A stretch of DNA of 52,018 bases from assembly GCA_000310025.1 (NCBI GenBank), contig FN649750.1, positions 231,926 through 283,943 on the forward strand, written 5' to 3'. Position numbers and translations under genes: made by a program. This DNA comes from Ectocarpus siliculosus. Taxonomy: Eukaryota > Sar > Phaeophyceae > Ectocarpales > Ectocarpaceae. The first letter of the stretch is position 1, and each line of letters begins with the position of its first letter. Of the stretch, positions 1-11,500 are shown in pieces. The notes under the pieces are model-generated. The model was not told the origin of the DNA, searched no databases, and saw only the letters and a program-made list of their open reading frames with translations.

Positions 1-27
1 AAACGTAGCCGTCGCGGTCGCCTGGGG

Positions 28-60
<33 letters not shown>

Positions 61-66
61 AGATGT
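1..66. repeat. GGC/GCC trinucleotide run
   Basis: The GGC microsatellite at about 30-60 lies inside the PB1 gene's third exon. On the minus strand it encodes poly-alanine, so length changes in units of three keep the frame. Confidence 0.8.
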
Positions 67-340
67 TGCGGCAGCGTTGGCGGCCACCGCAGCAGCCGCA
101 GCCGCAGCGGCAGCAGCGACACCGTTCTCGGCGGCCGACTCTCCACCTTCGCGGGCAGACGCCGGGGAGGCGTTGGGAACTCCGTCCGACCCCCGATGGG
201 CGGCGTAGATGGACCGGGCCAGCACGTCCGCCAGGCCGGGGAGCACTTGCGTCAGAAACGCTCTCGCGGGAGTTCCCGGGCCTCCGAAGCCGGCAGGAGC
301 GGCGGGGGGCGAAGAAGACCCGACCGGCTGCTCGGTATCG

Positions 341-395
<55 letters not shown>

Positions 396-2880
396 CGTCG
401 TTGTTGTCGTTGCCGTTGGTGTTGCCGTCCGTGGAGGCAGACGAATCCCCCGTGATCTCGGCAATCGACGCCGCCACCGCCGCAGCCATCATGGCCTCTT
501 CATCATCGCCGTGGGCCTCGACAGCAGCTGCCGTGTCCACCGGAGGAGCCGGGGCGGGGACGGGGGCGGCCAGCGAGCGCGCAGCCGGCGGCGCATCCTC
601 TGACCCCACAGAAGCCGAGCTCGAAGAAGAAGCCGAGCTCGAAGAAGAAGCCGAGCTCGAAGACGACGACAAGCTTGCGGCCGACGCGCTAGACGAGCCA
701 GACATGTTGCTGACGAAGGACATCACGCTGGCGATTTCCGACATCGGCGTGGGGTCGTTGCTGGCGCTCGCGGCCGGCTCTTCGCTGCTGGCGGCGGCGG
801 TGGCGTCTGCGACGGGAGCGGGAGCGGGGCTGGGGGAAGGCTTGAGGGCGGTCACCTCCACGCGGAGGCAGCCCTCCCACGACTTGTAGCTCATGGCCGA
901 CACGAACTCTTCCTCGGAGTCGAAGCGGACCATATCGTCATCCTGGGAAAGGCGGGCAGGAGGGGAGATTGGTCGGGGGCGGCAGCAGCAGCAGCAGCAG
1001 CAGCAGCAAGAGAATCGACCACACAGTCAGACAAACGAGGCAAAAATGATGTAAATCGAGGAAATAAAACGAATATTTCGATTTTTTATAACCAATCCCA
1101 ACTATTTTTCAAGCAACGGAGGTCAATCGCCGATTCAGGCATCAATGCATGCACGGGGACGCACAGGATAAAAATCAGGCAACGACAGGAAATAAGACAT
1201 CGAAAGAATGGAGGTACATGGGTGTAGGCCTATATCTGTGGAAGACACAAATTTGTTGTGTATTGGTCGAAAGAAGAGAAAACGTACTTGGAAAATAAGT
1301 ATTTCGTATGCATACGTACGACTGCGCCACGTGAGTCATTCGGGTTCCCCCGAGGCAACCGTCAAACAAGCTACAACACCAACCACCGCTGTCTGCTGTC
1401 ACATAAGCCCAAACCGCTGACAGCAGCTTGCCTAGGCGACGAGTTACACTACAGCTGTCTCCATTTTTTTCTTGCGGAGAGACCACCATGCATTGAAGGA
1501 GGGCGAGTCCACACGTGTCATGTGTTGTCCATGTGGGACCCAGAAAAACTAAAGGCAGGTAAGTACCAGACAGCGAAATTGGAGAGCGAGCCTTACAAGC
1601 ACCGACACAAACAATCCCTTTCGATTCGACTCAAAGACCGCATAGCAGGAAGCACAATTGACAGTCACCACGGGTTGCTAGGCAAGGGAAAGGCGGTAGG
1701 GCGTTGCGATTGGTCTGCGGAGCGGGAGTCGCAAACACGTGAAAAAAACTCTGCGTAAAAGATTTCGAAAGAACGGGCCCTACTGCTTGCTGTCTTCCTG
1801 CTGGCTCAGGGTGGAATTCAAGCAAAATATGTATCGCGAATAGCAGTCGAGTTCAACCCAAATGTTTTTCGAACACAGGCGTGAGCACGATCGTCTTCGC
1901 ACCATGCTACCGTAAAACAAGCTCCTCCTGTACGTGTGCTTGCAGCACTACCATGCCTTATGTATGTATGGAAGCGTGTCGCAAGCACCTCCCAAAAAGT
2001 GAAAACTGGCTCTACGGCGGGACACGGGGTGTTTTCGTTTTCGGTATTCGCGTTCTTCAGACGTCTCGTTCTCTCGAATACCGGCAATGCTCGTGATCCT
2101 CACGAGGGCAAACCATACACGGTTGACTGCCGTACGACTCGTGCACGGGAACCACGTGTATCCAAGGTAAAGCGCACACCTAGGTGCCATACAGGGGGGG
2201 TCGATTGCGAGTGTATGCTCCAAACACACCACTTCAAGTAAGGGCAAGGTCCCCTTGGTACACATATCTACAACAGCATTGCGTGCCCCAAGAAATAATT
2301 AAATTTCGCGAACAGCTTACCTCGTCCTTCACGGTGAAGACGGCAAGCTCGGAGAACTTCCCCAAGGGCAGGTCGGGGTAGAGTCCGCCAAGCGAACGCA
2401 GCAGGAACTTGCACAGGGAGAGGTGGTAGCCCTGCCTCTGCTCGTCGAAGAGACCTCCGTAAGACGCCTGCTGGAAGCTATCGTCGTAGCCGAACGCCAG
2501 CCGACGTAGCTCTGGAGAAACAAAGACAGAAGATTGTACCAAATGAGAGATTGCCCTTTTAGGGTCACGAGTCACGAGGTTTGGTGGAGACGGCGGGGTT
2601 GGGAGAGGTAACCGCTACCCTGCTGCCGCTAAGCCCGCTCGTCAAAGCTCTCCCCTTCTCCGCTGCTCTCTCTGATACGCGCATAGTTCGAATTTCAAGC
2701 TCGGACAAGTTCAAGTTGGACACTTAGGGGTTGCGTGCGTGCTCACAGGGGAGAACGACCAGCGACAACATGCACCCGTGCGCCCAATATAGGGCTGGCC
2801 TCGAGGAGGATTTCCCGCTTACCGGAAGTCCCATCGTCCTTGGTGATCTTGACCTTGACGGGAGCGGTCGTGAGCACCAT
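1..2880 (-). CDS. PB1-domain protein, 5' part (3' end lies outside the window)
   Basis: Three minus-strand exons join in frame: 2880-2823, 2511-2321 and 942-1, with GTAAG donors and CAG acceptors. The ATG at 2880-2878 follows GAAAAG, and a possible acceptor lies just upstream, so a 5' UTR intron is likely. The spliced product opens with a PB1 domain: a basic lysine strand (VKVKITKDDGT), then ELRRLAF, and an acidic OPCA stretch (VKDEDDDMVRFDSEEEF) spanning the 2321/942 junction. PB1 domains dimerise head to tail in signalling and selective-autophagy scaffolds such as p62 and NBR1. No ZZ zinc finger is visible after it. The rest is low complexity: a Ser/Glu-rich section, poly-Asn encoded by the repeat at 341-394, and Ala-rich runs. 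The frame is still open at base 1. The PB1 call is firm; the partner and pathway are unknown. The gene is divergent from the RGS gene. Confidence 0.8.
340..420. repeat. GTT/AAC trinucleotide tract encoding poly-Asn
   Basis: A nearly pure GTT repeat on the plus strand, with GTC interruptions at its end. It reads AAC on the coding minus strand, giving a run of about 20 Asn/Asp residues in the PB1 protein. Confidence 0.85.
608..672. repeat. 15-bp coding tandem repeat, Ser/Ala-rich
   Basis: Three near-identical 15-bp copies of GAAGAAGCCGAGCTC followed by a degenerate one. On the minus coding strand they encode SSAS-type serine-rich repeats, continuous with the PB1 protein's low-complexity tail. 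Confidence 0.7.
943..2320. other. Intron of the PB1 gene
   Basis: The intron runs from the GTAAGC donor (minus, 2320) to the CAG acceptor (943). It carries a CAG microsatellite at about 980-1007. No coding exon is evident; open frames here have no domain and are treated as chance. Confidence 0.6.
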
Positions 2881-3255
2881 CTTTTCGAACTGCTGCGGAA
2901 AAAAGTTGGTGTTGTTCCTGGGTGTTGAAAACTTTTTATCCCTTTGGGCACCTCGACGTGTTCAAAGGTAAATCGGCTGTAAGCGTAGTCCCAAGCGACC
3001 TCGAAGCGTTTGAGCCGGCGACGGTAGGCTTATTCCTTTCTTCTCGAACACCTCGACGTGTTGAGAAGGGAAGGGTAGTGATTGCGGCGGGGTGGGCACG
3101 AGACAGAGGGTTGACTGCTCTGACGGGGGCACCGCAGAATCAGAGGGGTCCCAACAACAAAAAAAACGTTCCTGGGAACGGTCTGCTGTCTGTGCTCTGT
3201 TTTCTCGTTCTCTCGACCCCGATACCCCGATTCCTCGGAGCTGTGTGATGTACTG

Positions 3256-3470
3256 CTGTATACGACACAAGATAACACACCGCCTGCACCGATTTTCAAA
3301 GCTGGATTTTCCATCAGCAGAAAGAGTCACATCCCCGAAGGTGGCGACGTTGAAACTGTCTAGTCGAGAGCTTTCCGAAAACGTTTCGTTTCGTCTTGTA
3401 TGCATGGTCTTGCGTAATCTAGCTTTGAAAATCGGTCTGGGGATGGATGTGTTACCTTGTGTCATAGTCT
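3256..3470. mobile_element. MITE-like inverted-repeat element, copy 1 (diverged)
   Basis: The ends are inverted repeats: TATACGACACAAG with GATTTTCAAAGCT on the left, and AGCTTTGAAAATC with CTTGTGTCATA on the right. The body matches the better copy at 44870-45086. It has no coding capacity and fits a small non-autonomous DNA transposon. Confidence 0.75.
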
Positions 3471-5436
3471 AGACGGAATGTTGTGCGCATGCATAGCGTT
3501 TGTTGTATTTACGTGTGTCGGCTTCGCTCAATGTGCGATTGGTGCGTGTGTGTCTATCTATGTCCCTGTGTCCCTGTGTCCCTCGGTCCCTGGTCTGTCG
3601 GTCTGTCTGTCCCTCCGTCTCGCGCAAGAATCAACCGAACGAAGAAGATCCGTCCCGTGCCCCTTCAGCTGCTGCTGCTGTGTGTGTTGTTGAGCATGGA
3701 AATGTTGTTGTTTTTGTCTCCAACCGTTCCGGTCTCTGCTCATCTCGTACGCGGTCCAACTGACGGGGACGCCTTCCGAGGTCACAGTCCAACTACTGCT
3801 GTACCAAAAAAGGGCACACACTACTCCTAGAAATGATCAAGTGAGGAAACCAGTAGGGTGCGCAACTTGTTCGATAGGTGATGACTGCTACATAATACAT
3901 ACAGGTAGACTAAAAGGTAGACTAACTGCCGCTGTTGGCTAACCTTTTCTACTGGTATAAAATGAAACCATGGGACAGGCTGCCCACGAGTATTTTCAGA
4001 GGAGAACTCATGCATGTACTGCCTGCCGACACAAACGAGCCTTGAACCATCAGAACACAGCAGCAACGAGCTGCAACATGCAAGGTAGGGTACAGCAGCA
4101 GTGGGAGGGAAATACCGACCGACTCAATTTTTGCCTGCAAAGAGCCAGCAGCGGAGAACAAAGAATCTCCGTACATTCACCTTTGTTCTGTTTTTCCATC
4201 GCATGTTTCCTCGAGGGCACAACCTGCCCCCCAACAGAAAGAACAAAAAAGTAAAAAAAAAGTCATCGCCCACTACTACTCTCGATCCCTCTTCTGTTGG
4301 CGCGTCCCCTTTTTCCACCGAGAGGGCTTCACAATCAATCCTGCTTTGCTGGTACATACGTGTTCGTCACACACTACTGCGCCTACCCTGTCCGCGGTGT
4401 GGATGAGCGCGGAAGGGGTTGTCTCGTGACCAAGAGGCAGCCCATCAGTTCGTCTGCTTCCCTCCCGCTCGCCGTCTTTTCTCTGGTAAGAGGGAGAGAG
4501 GAGACATGCATGCTCATGTTGTTGCACGTGTAGGACGCGGCACAAGAAAAAAATGAGGGCGGGTGTGTTGGTTGTTGTTGTTGTTGTTGATGGTTGGTGC
4601 GCTAACAACATCAACAGCGTTTTTCAATGGCCACCATGATAACCCTTCATACTGCTGTAATATGCAACACCCTTTCACGGCATCATTCAGTTGGTTTCTG
4701 GCCTCTTTCCGTGTATGGTCGTGGGCCGATTAGCGTCGGGGGTGCCAACTAATCTGCTGCCAACAAAGCACGAGACACGGCGGTCTTTACATTACATCAT
4801 GACCACAGAGAAAGAAAGATGGCCAAAAAATAATATGCACACACACGCACACACATCCGATATCGCCGCAGTAATTTCCGCGCCTCCCCCTGACCTGCTC
4901 CGGTGACTGCCCTATCCTCGCATCACAGGCCTGCTTGGCGAAGAAGTACAAGTTGGGAACAAGTACTCTTACCATGGTGTATGCACAGCCGTTTCGATTT
5001 GCCCAAAGGCTACGGCCAATCCTTCCCAGGAGCTACTCCGAGGTACAGAGCTCTTTTCTTCTGGTGGTGTTTATGGCCACCCAGGGGCTTTCCCCCCCGG
5101 CCCGTGGACTTAAATTAACTACTGTTGTTGTAGTCTACAGCACAAGCATTCAGATCAGCAAGTACGTGGTCTACGCGGCCCGAGTTACAGTAGTAGCGTA
5201 CAGTAGTAGTAGTAGTTGTTGACACCGCGCTGCTGCTAGTTTCTGTGTCTGTTTGCTCTTTCCGAACTACGGCCAGTTACCAATCCGAGGGAAGAAGTGC
5301 AGCCTGCCAAATGATGACGATGCTGGCGAAAATAATATCGTGGAATCCAGCTGATGATGCATCACCGACAGATGTATTGCTGCACATCGCATACTACACT
5401 ACTGCCGTCCTTTTGTTTTTTTGCTGCGCAAATAAG
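3471..5436. other. Non-coding stretch upstream of the RGS exon
   Basis: Holds a TGTCCC-rich simple repeat near 3540-3610, GTTGTT at about 4570-4590 and AGT repeats near 5190-5220. One possible small exon, 4929-4976 (CAG acceptor, 16 codons, GT donor), might belong to the RGS gene. It is too short to support. The true 5' end of the RGS gene should lie here or be unannotated. Confidence 0.4.
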
Positions 5437-5589
5437 GAGGAGCCGTCTACGGGGAACTTGGGGCCACCGCCGCCGTGTTTGGAGGATGTCATTAGCGGGG
5501 CTGCATCGAAGCAACCGTTTAACTTGGCGAGTTTCATGATCTTTGCGGAGCGGAACTTGTTCTCTGAAGCGGTGATGTTCCTGACAGAG
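5437..5589 (+). CDS. RGS domain, N-terminal half (exon)
   Basis: Encodes CLEDVISG, then FNLASFMIFAERNLFSEAVMF and LTE, matching RGS helices 1-4 (LEDVL, FxxFLxxEFSEENVLFW). The donor is GAG|GTGCGT. A pyrimidine-rich tract precedes the AAG used as acceptor, and the reading frame stays open upstream to 5245, so the start is approximate. Confidence 0.7.
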
Positions 5590-8500
5590 GTGCGTGTCTG
5601 CAACAAGGGGGATGGGTGATGCGGATGGAATGTGTTGCTGCACATCACGCTCTTTCAATAAAGGAGGAAAGAATCACCGTGGACGATGGTTTGACGTGGC
5701 GAACGAGTGCCGAGACCCCCGTGGCAGGTCCTGCTTCACCCCCGCATGCCTCCCCCATTTTGCTTCCGGGGAATATTGTCCAAAACTGCTGTCACAGTCT
5801 TTATAGACTATAATACAAGTGTTTTTGCTCAATTTTTCTCGACAACGGGAACATCACCACCGCATCATCTATGGATGGGGTGGATTTCTCCACAGAATAA
5901 AGTGTATCCTCTCGTTTTATCCTTTTTTGTATGCATACAATGTAGAGCACACTCTTAAAAGATCTACACAGCATACGTCGAAAGTAAACACACTTACTTC
6001 GGCTTCACGGTCGACGAGAGAAAGGGATGGCTGAACCCTTCTCGCGATAAAAACAAAGGCATGCACAGGGGGGAAAATAAATGTGGGGCGGCAACAAAAC
6101 TTCCATGACGCTCGGTGACAGGGTCTCGGATTGTGGCCTTGAGCATTTTGTGTTTCAACCGCACTTAGACTGACGTATTGTCATTGGTCAGCCGGTTAGC
6201 GCGGTCGATGCTTACAAGAAAGACACACACATAGACTGCTCTATCTTATTTCAGAAGTCTACGTTTCATAGACAAATAGACTACTAACGGTCCCTCGCAA
6301 TATGCACAAGATGATACTAGCTGGTGGCTAGTTTTGGACGTTTAACCACAGGGGGGCCTCTGGCTGCATGTTGCCCGAGGGTTGGTACAGAAAGGCGGGT
6401 AGTTCACGATCATATTATATATATATAATCGTCTCCTAAAAAACGAAAATTGCTTATTTACTTGAGATTGTATAGATTAATTAAATTGGCCAGAGCAGTG
6501 GCACGTGTGAGAGGACTCGTAGAAGAACTGTTCCTCCGTACACGATTTCGCTCATACAGAAGCCGGGCTGCACTGACTGACACCTGGCACCAAGGCTTAA
6601 ATTGCTTATTTACTTGAGATTATATGTATTAATAAAATTTGCCAGAGCAGTGGCACGTGTGAGAGGATTCGTAGAAGAACTGTTCCTCCGTACACGATTT
6701 CGCTCATCATACAGAAGCCGGGCTGCGCTGACTGACACCTGGCACCAAGGCTATTCGTTGTTTTTTTGCTGTTGAGAAAGGAGTTTTTCACCATAAGTTG
6801 TATCGATGTGTGGGCCGCGTGTGTGTGTGATAAGGGAAAGACTTCTGTCCGTGAGCTTACCCGCTTTGAGGTCAATTACCCCAACGAGCGTCGACGGCAA
6901 GCCGCTTGCGTCCGAAATAATTGATCCTGCCTCCATATATGTATATATATATATATATGTACTCCCCAAACCCAAAAACAATTAATTAAATCAATCACCC
7001 CTATTATCACTTCTATCACGACATACATGTCGGATATTTTCAGTCTGGCCACCCGTGTCAATACATTGTAGATGCCGTGGAATGCACACGCGTTTCCCCG
7101 CACACCTCGCACCAAGCAAGGCTGTCCGTTGTTTTTTTGCGATCGTTGTTTTTTCTTACGTACTCCCCAAACCCAAAAACAATTTATTAAGTCAAACTCC
7201 CCCATAGGGAAGAGAGTGCTGAACTCTTCTCGCATTAGAAATTGAAGGCGAAGTACCGCAGGAGGGGAGGGTAGAGAGAGGCTCTTCTGTGTGACCACGG
7301 GTTGGAATAAACGGCACTAGTGCTGTGAGCGCTGATTTGAAGTGAAGAACAAAAAATATATATATATAAATATCTATTGTCACCGCAAATCCGTCGTATC
7401 CTGGAAAGAAAATGATCGGAATGCACGTTCCGACGTATCTATCCACGGCCGCCTTCCGTGCACTCTTCGCTGCAGCGCCGGGCCTTCCTGAAGAGTGCCA
7501 CGGCCGGGGAGCTCCCCCATCTTACTTTACGCCCGCTATATATATACACATCGATGTGTTGCTTCCAAATTTTCAAGTTTCCAACTTGCTACTTCACAGA
7601 TTTTCAAATTGGAACCAACGTGAAAAATCTAGGTTTAATGGTCTACGGATTTAAATAATTTTGGAATTTGGAAGGAAAGCAGCTGCTGTATGAAAGTGCC
7701 CTATCCATCGTTGGGTCGGGAAGTTGGAAGGCATGCATCACTTGAAGCTGGGCCGGGTTGAATGTTTAGGTCAACAATCGGGCAAGTGACACACGCCACG
7801 AAAGAAATTGCGCGCAATACGAGATGTTAAATTCGACCTTCGTCGGCATGTTTCTGCGTGCGACACGCGCCTTGCTGCTCACGCCGTTATCGCGCGCCTA
7901 CGGCGTAGGCTAGGTGAGAGAGGTAGGCGGGCGGAGCGAAGTATTCTACAATAGTCCTAGATCCAGGGGTTTCTTCTGCCCGTCACACGCCCGTTTGATG
8001 GACTTTTGTACCGCAGTGCTGCCTGGCACCATCGTCTCGGTTGGAGTGGGGTCTGTGTTTGTCCTTAACCGGTTAATGTCCTCTAGTGACTGCCATGATT
8101 GGTCTGCTGCAGTTGTGGGAAACGCGGGTTTTCACCTCCCCCCCGCACCGGGGGTAATGTTACCATCCCAATTTCCGCCCTGTCTGAACTCAAACATAGC
8201 GCTTTATTTTCAATGCCGGGGGATGGAAAATCGGGTCGGGAGCGCCCGCCTAACAGATCCGGTACAGGGAAACGGACACGACGCTCAATGTATTGTATAC
8301 GCCTCGGTTTCCGTTTTTTCGGCAACAACAGTATATTCCCTGGAGTTGACCCGAACTTGCGCAAATATATGATTCGGGGCATGATTGCGACAAACAAAGT
8401 GGAAACAGCAGTGAACAAACGGTGTAGTCGATAGGATACCCCTTAGAAAGCGTTCCCTGGTCTGTTTGGATGGCCTATTGAGGCGCTTCTACTGCCCGTG

Positions 8501-11500
8501 GGAATCTGGCAAAAATTCAGCGACGTGGGTTGCGAATGTGTCCTGAGCACAGATAAACGCAGGAACCGGTTTGGTCGAAGTTCGAACGAAAGTCTCCTCG
8601 AGATTATTGCCGGCTGCACGTTTTTGAAGGAAGAGACGAGAGAGTCTAAGCGTACATCTAGGGAGAGGTGATTTAATGGCCCACATCTCATACGCCGGGT
8701 TGTAGGGGCCGCCACGTGTCGTATTTGTCGGGGGGGGGGGAGGGGGGGTATCCTTGTTTTGCGACAACTGGTCGTTTCTCTCCGAAAGCTGACCGAGGTA
8801 CCTCGGTTTCAACTTCTATGCGCCACTCTCCGGGCGAGTAATCCGGACTTCTACGGGTCCGCCCGCTCTGGAAAAGAAGAAAGGGCTTGGGTGTAGTGCG
8901 CCGCCCTTGTTGACATGCACATCGATGGTGGGAACGGCTCATTCATTTCTTGCGTGTGGTACACCTATTCGCGTTTGACTTGGTCGATTGGGCACGAGGA
9001 GAATGGGTTGGTGGGCTCAGTAGACGTAAGGTTGGAGGGCAAGTATCCCCGAGGCGAATGTCGAGAGTGCTCAGGGATAAGCGCTTGTTGTTGCGTGATC
9101 CGAGGGATTCGCCATAACACAGGGCCGAAAAGGCAAGCAGGGATGCTGCAAATACACTGTTGCACACCGCGTGGGTCCGGGACTGCCCCCAAGCTTACGG
9201 GAACAAACAGTCAAACCATCCCGAGCACATACGGAACGACACAAACCGCCGAGGTTCTTGAAGATCCAACATGGATTTCGCCCCACTGCCCGCACAGGTG
9301 AACGCGCTCCGGCGGGAGACCGACCTTCTTCTGTTCAAAACGAAGCTCCGACACATCATTCGCGAGTTCGTGAGCGAAGACGCGCCGCGACAGGTTAACC
9401 TGAGGGACGAAATCAGGCAAAAGACAGAGAAGAGCGCAGCAAAAGTCCTGAACCGACTGGCAAAGGTAATACTTGTCCTACCACATCGACACAGAGTGTG
9501 CTATGGACAAAGCTCGTGGGTTCCTGGGCTATCCTCGACAACTTACCCTGACCTCTATTACCATTGCTGGGCTGCAACCACACGAAAACACAACAGTAGC
9601 ATCGGCAACCAAAGACTCCACCCCCGAGCCCAACCTTCGTCGTTCGAAGCTTATACACCCTTGACCTGACCTGGTGCCCCCGTCCTCCCCCTACCGCCGC
9701 TGCTTAGTGCATGCAACTCTGAACACAAACCCTTTCTCGAAACCGAGGCTACCTAGGGCTGGCATCACATGAAAAAAATGGACATCGTTCTTTTCTGAGC
9801 ACCCGAAAAGGCGCCTGTCGGAAAACGCATCTGTGAGGTAAATGGGCGTTATGTCCTCCCCTCGCACCAGCTCCATTGCCTCCCCATACCTGGCCTTGCC
9901 CCCCCCTCCCGCTCGATTACCTATACATCCCTCCCTGTGCGAATTGATACAAATACAACACGCAGAAACCGAACGAGGAGCCGGATCGTACTTCCCTCGA
10001 CAGAGCCTATTTTTCCGTCATGAAGCTCGTCAGGGACGACCAGTACCGCAAGTACATGGACTTCATCGTGGTCCAGCGAAAATTAGGGCTCTCCAGACTT
10101 GAGACGAAGTGGTGGGCAAATGTGAGAGCTAGGCGAAAATGGCAGGCCACAACAATGGAGATGACGTTGCTGGTCGAAGAACGGTTGTCACATTTGAATG
10201 ACGACGTCAGCTAACACGTCGTCGCTACCCGCCGCCGTCCTCTACAATAGCCCACCCATCGGTTAGAAAATAGTTTCTTATTGTCTCCGACATCAGCACA
10301 CGCAAGAAAAGAGTCCGCGAGACTCGACTGACTGGACCGACGCCCCTTGGTTCGTGCTCTCGATTAAGCAGAAGAAAGAGGCTATCCGGGAGTTCTTCAC
10401 CTTCCCGTCTCAGGTCGACGCCATCGAGGGCCGGCTCCACGCCTTCCTGACCGTCGTCCTGACCGTGTCCGCGATATCGCTGTCGATGCTGCTGGGGCTC
10501 CCGTGGCTGTGGCTGTATCTCACCTACGGCTTCGTGGCGCGGTTCTTGTGCGGCCGGCGTCTCGACCTTCAGGTAGGGGGTGGATCGCCATGGTGTGCAT
10601 CGTCGGGGTCATTGTTCTTGTTGGTGATGGTATTATTGCCGTCGTTGCTGCTGTTGTTCCTGTCACTGGTGGTGATTCATGGAAAAAATACTCACAAACG
10701 AGGAGACACGACACGTCCGAGATAGAACCACAGTCAAAGGGGATGGGCTGAAGTATCTACAGTGAGTGGGAGAGAATCCGGCCGGGTGCTGGGAATAGTT
10801 TGTAGATGATTGTTGTTGTCCTTGGAAAGGGTTACTGCCGTTCAAGCTGGACGTCGCCTACCTAGTTACACGTAGATGCCTCGTTGCCCGAGGCAGTTCT
10901 GTTCATGGGGCAAGTGCGTGGTATCGGTTGGCAAGAGTTCTCTTTGCGCTTTCGAAAGCACCCGACGTCTCGAGAGGGCCTCATGACATGCTGTCGAACG
11001 CTTGCTCAGCAAGAGAAAAGAAGGCATATCTCGAAGTTTTTTCGCTCTCAAAGGAACTTTGATTCTTTGAGCTGGATGTTGTACGAAAGTCGCGTTTGGT
11101 GTTTTGACTCTCGTTGTTCGTCTTCGTGCGAAATGAGTAACTGTCTTGTCTTTTTGGTGGACTAATCCCAAGCTTGTCTTGCTCACCATGGCAGTCGCTA
11201 TTCGTCCAGTCCTTCCTGCGGCCCCTGGTGGGGGAGAAAGTGTCATCTCCTAAGGACAAGTGAGTGAGTGCAGAAACGATGCCCCCTTGCTCCTCGCCTA
11301 ATACGGCTGATTTACGAGCGGTATCAAAATATGCTGTGATCATGACACTTTCTTTGCACGCTACAGCGCACATCATTCTCGCCGATGCTCTTGTGCTATT
11401 TCCCTTCACCAAGAGACTAGGAAGAGGGTGGTGCCGAACACATCTCTATCGTAGAGAGAGGAAATTCTGAACCTGCGTCGTTAATCAAGGGTACAGCTGT

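Noticed and set aside
209-889. 226-codon plus-strand open frame
   Set aside because: It is antisense to the PB1 gene's third exon; its length comes from trinucleotide repeats. The minus strand has matching splice sites and a PB1 domain.
3457-3693. Hydrophobic plus-strand frame as a membrane protein
   Set aside because: It overlaps the MITE end and a TGTCCC/GTCTGT simple repeat; no splice context or domain.
8083-8434. Opposing 111-codon frames on both strands
   Set aside because: They lie in the large RGS intron and neither shows a domain or suitable splice partners.
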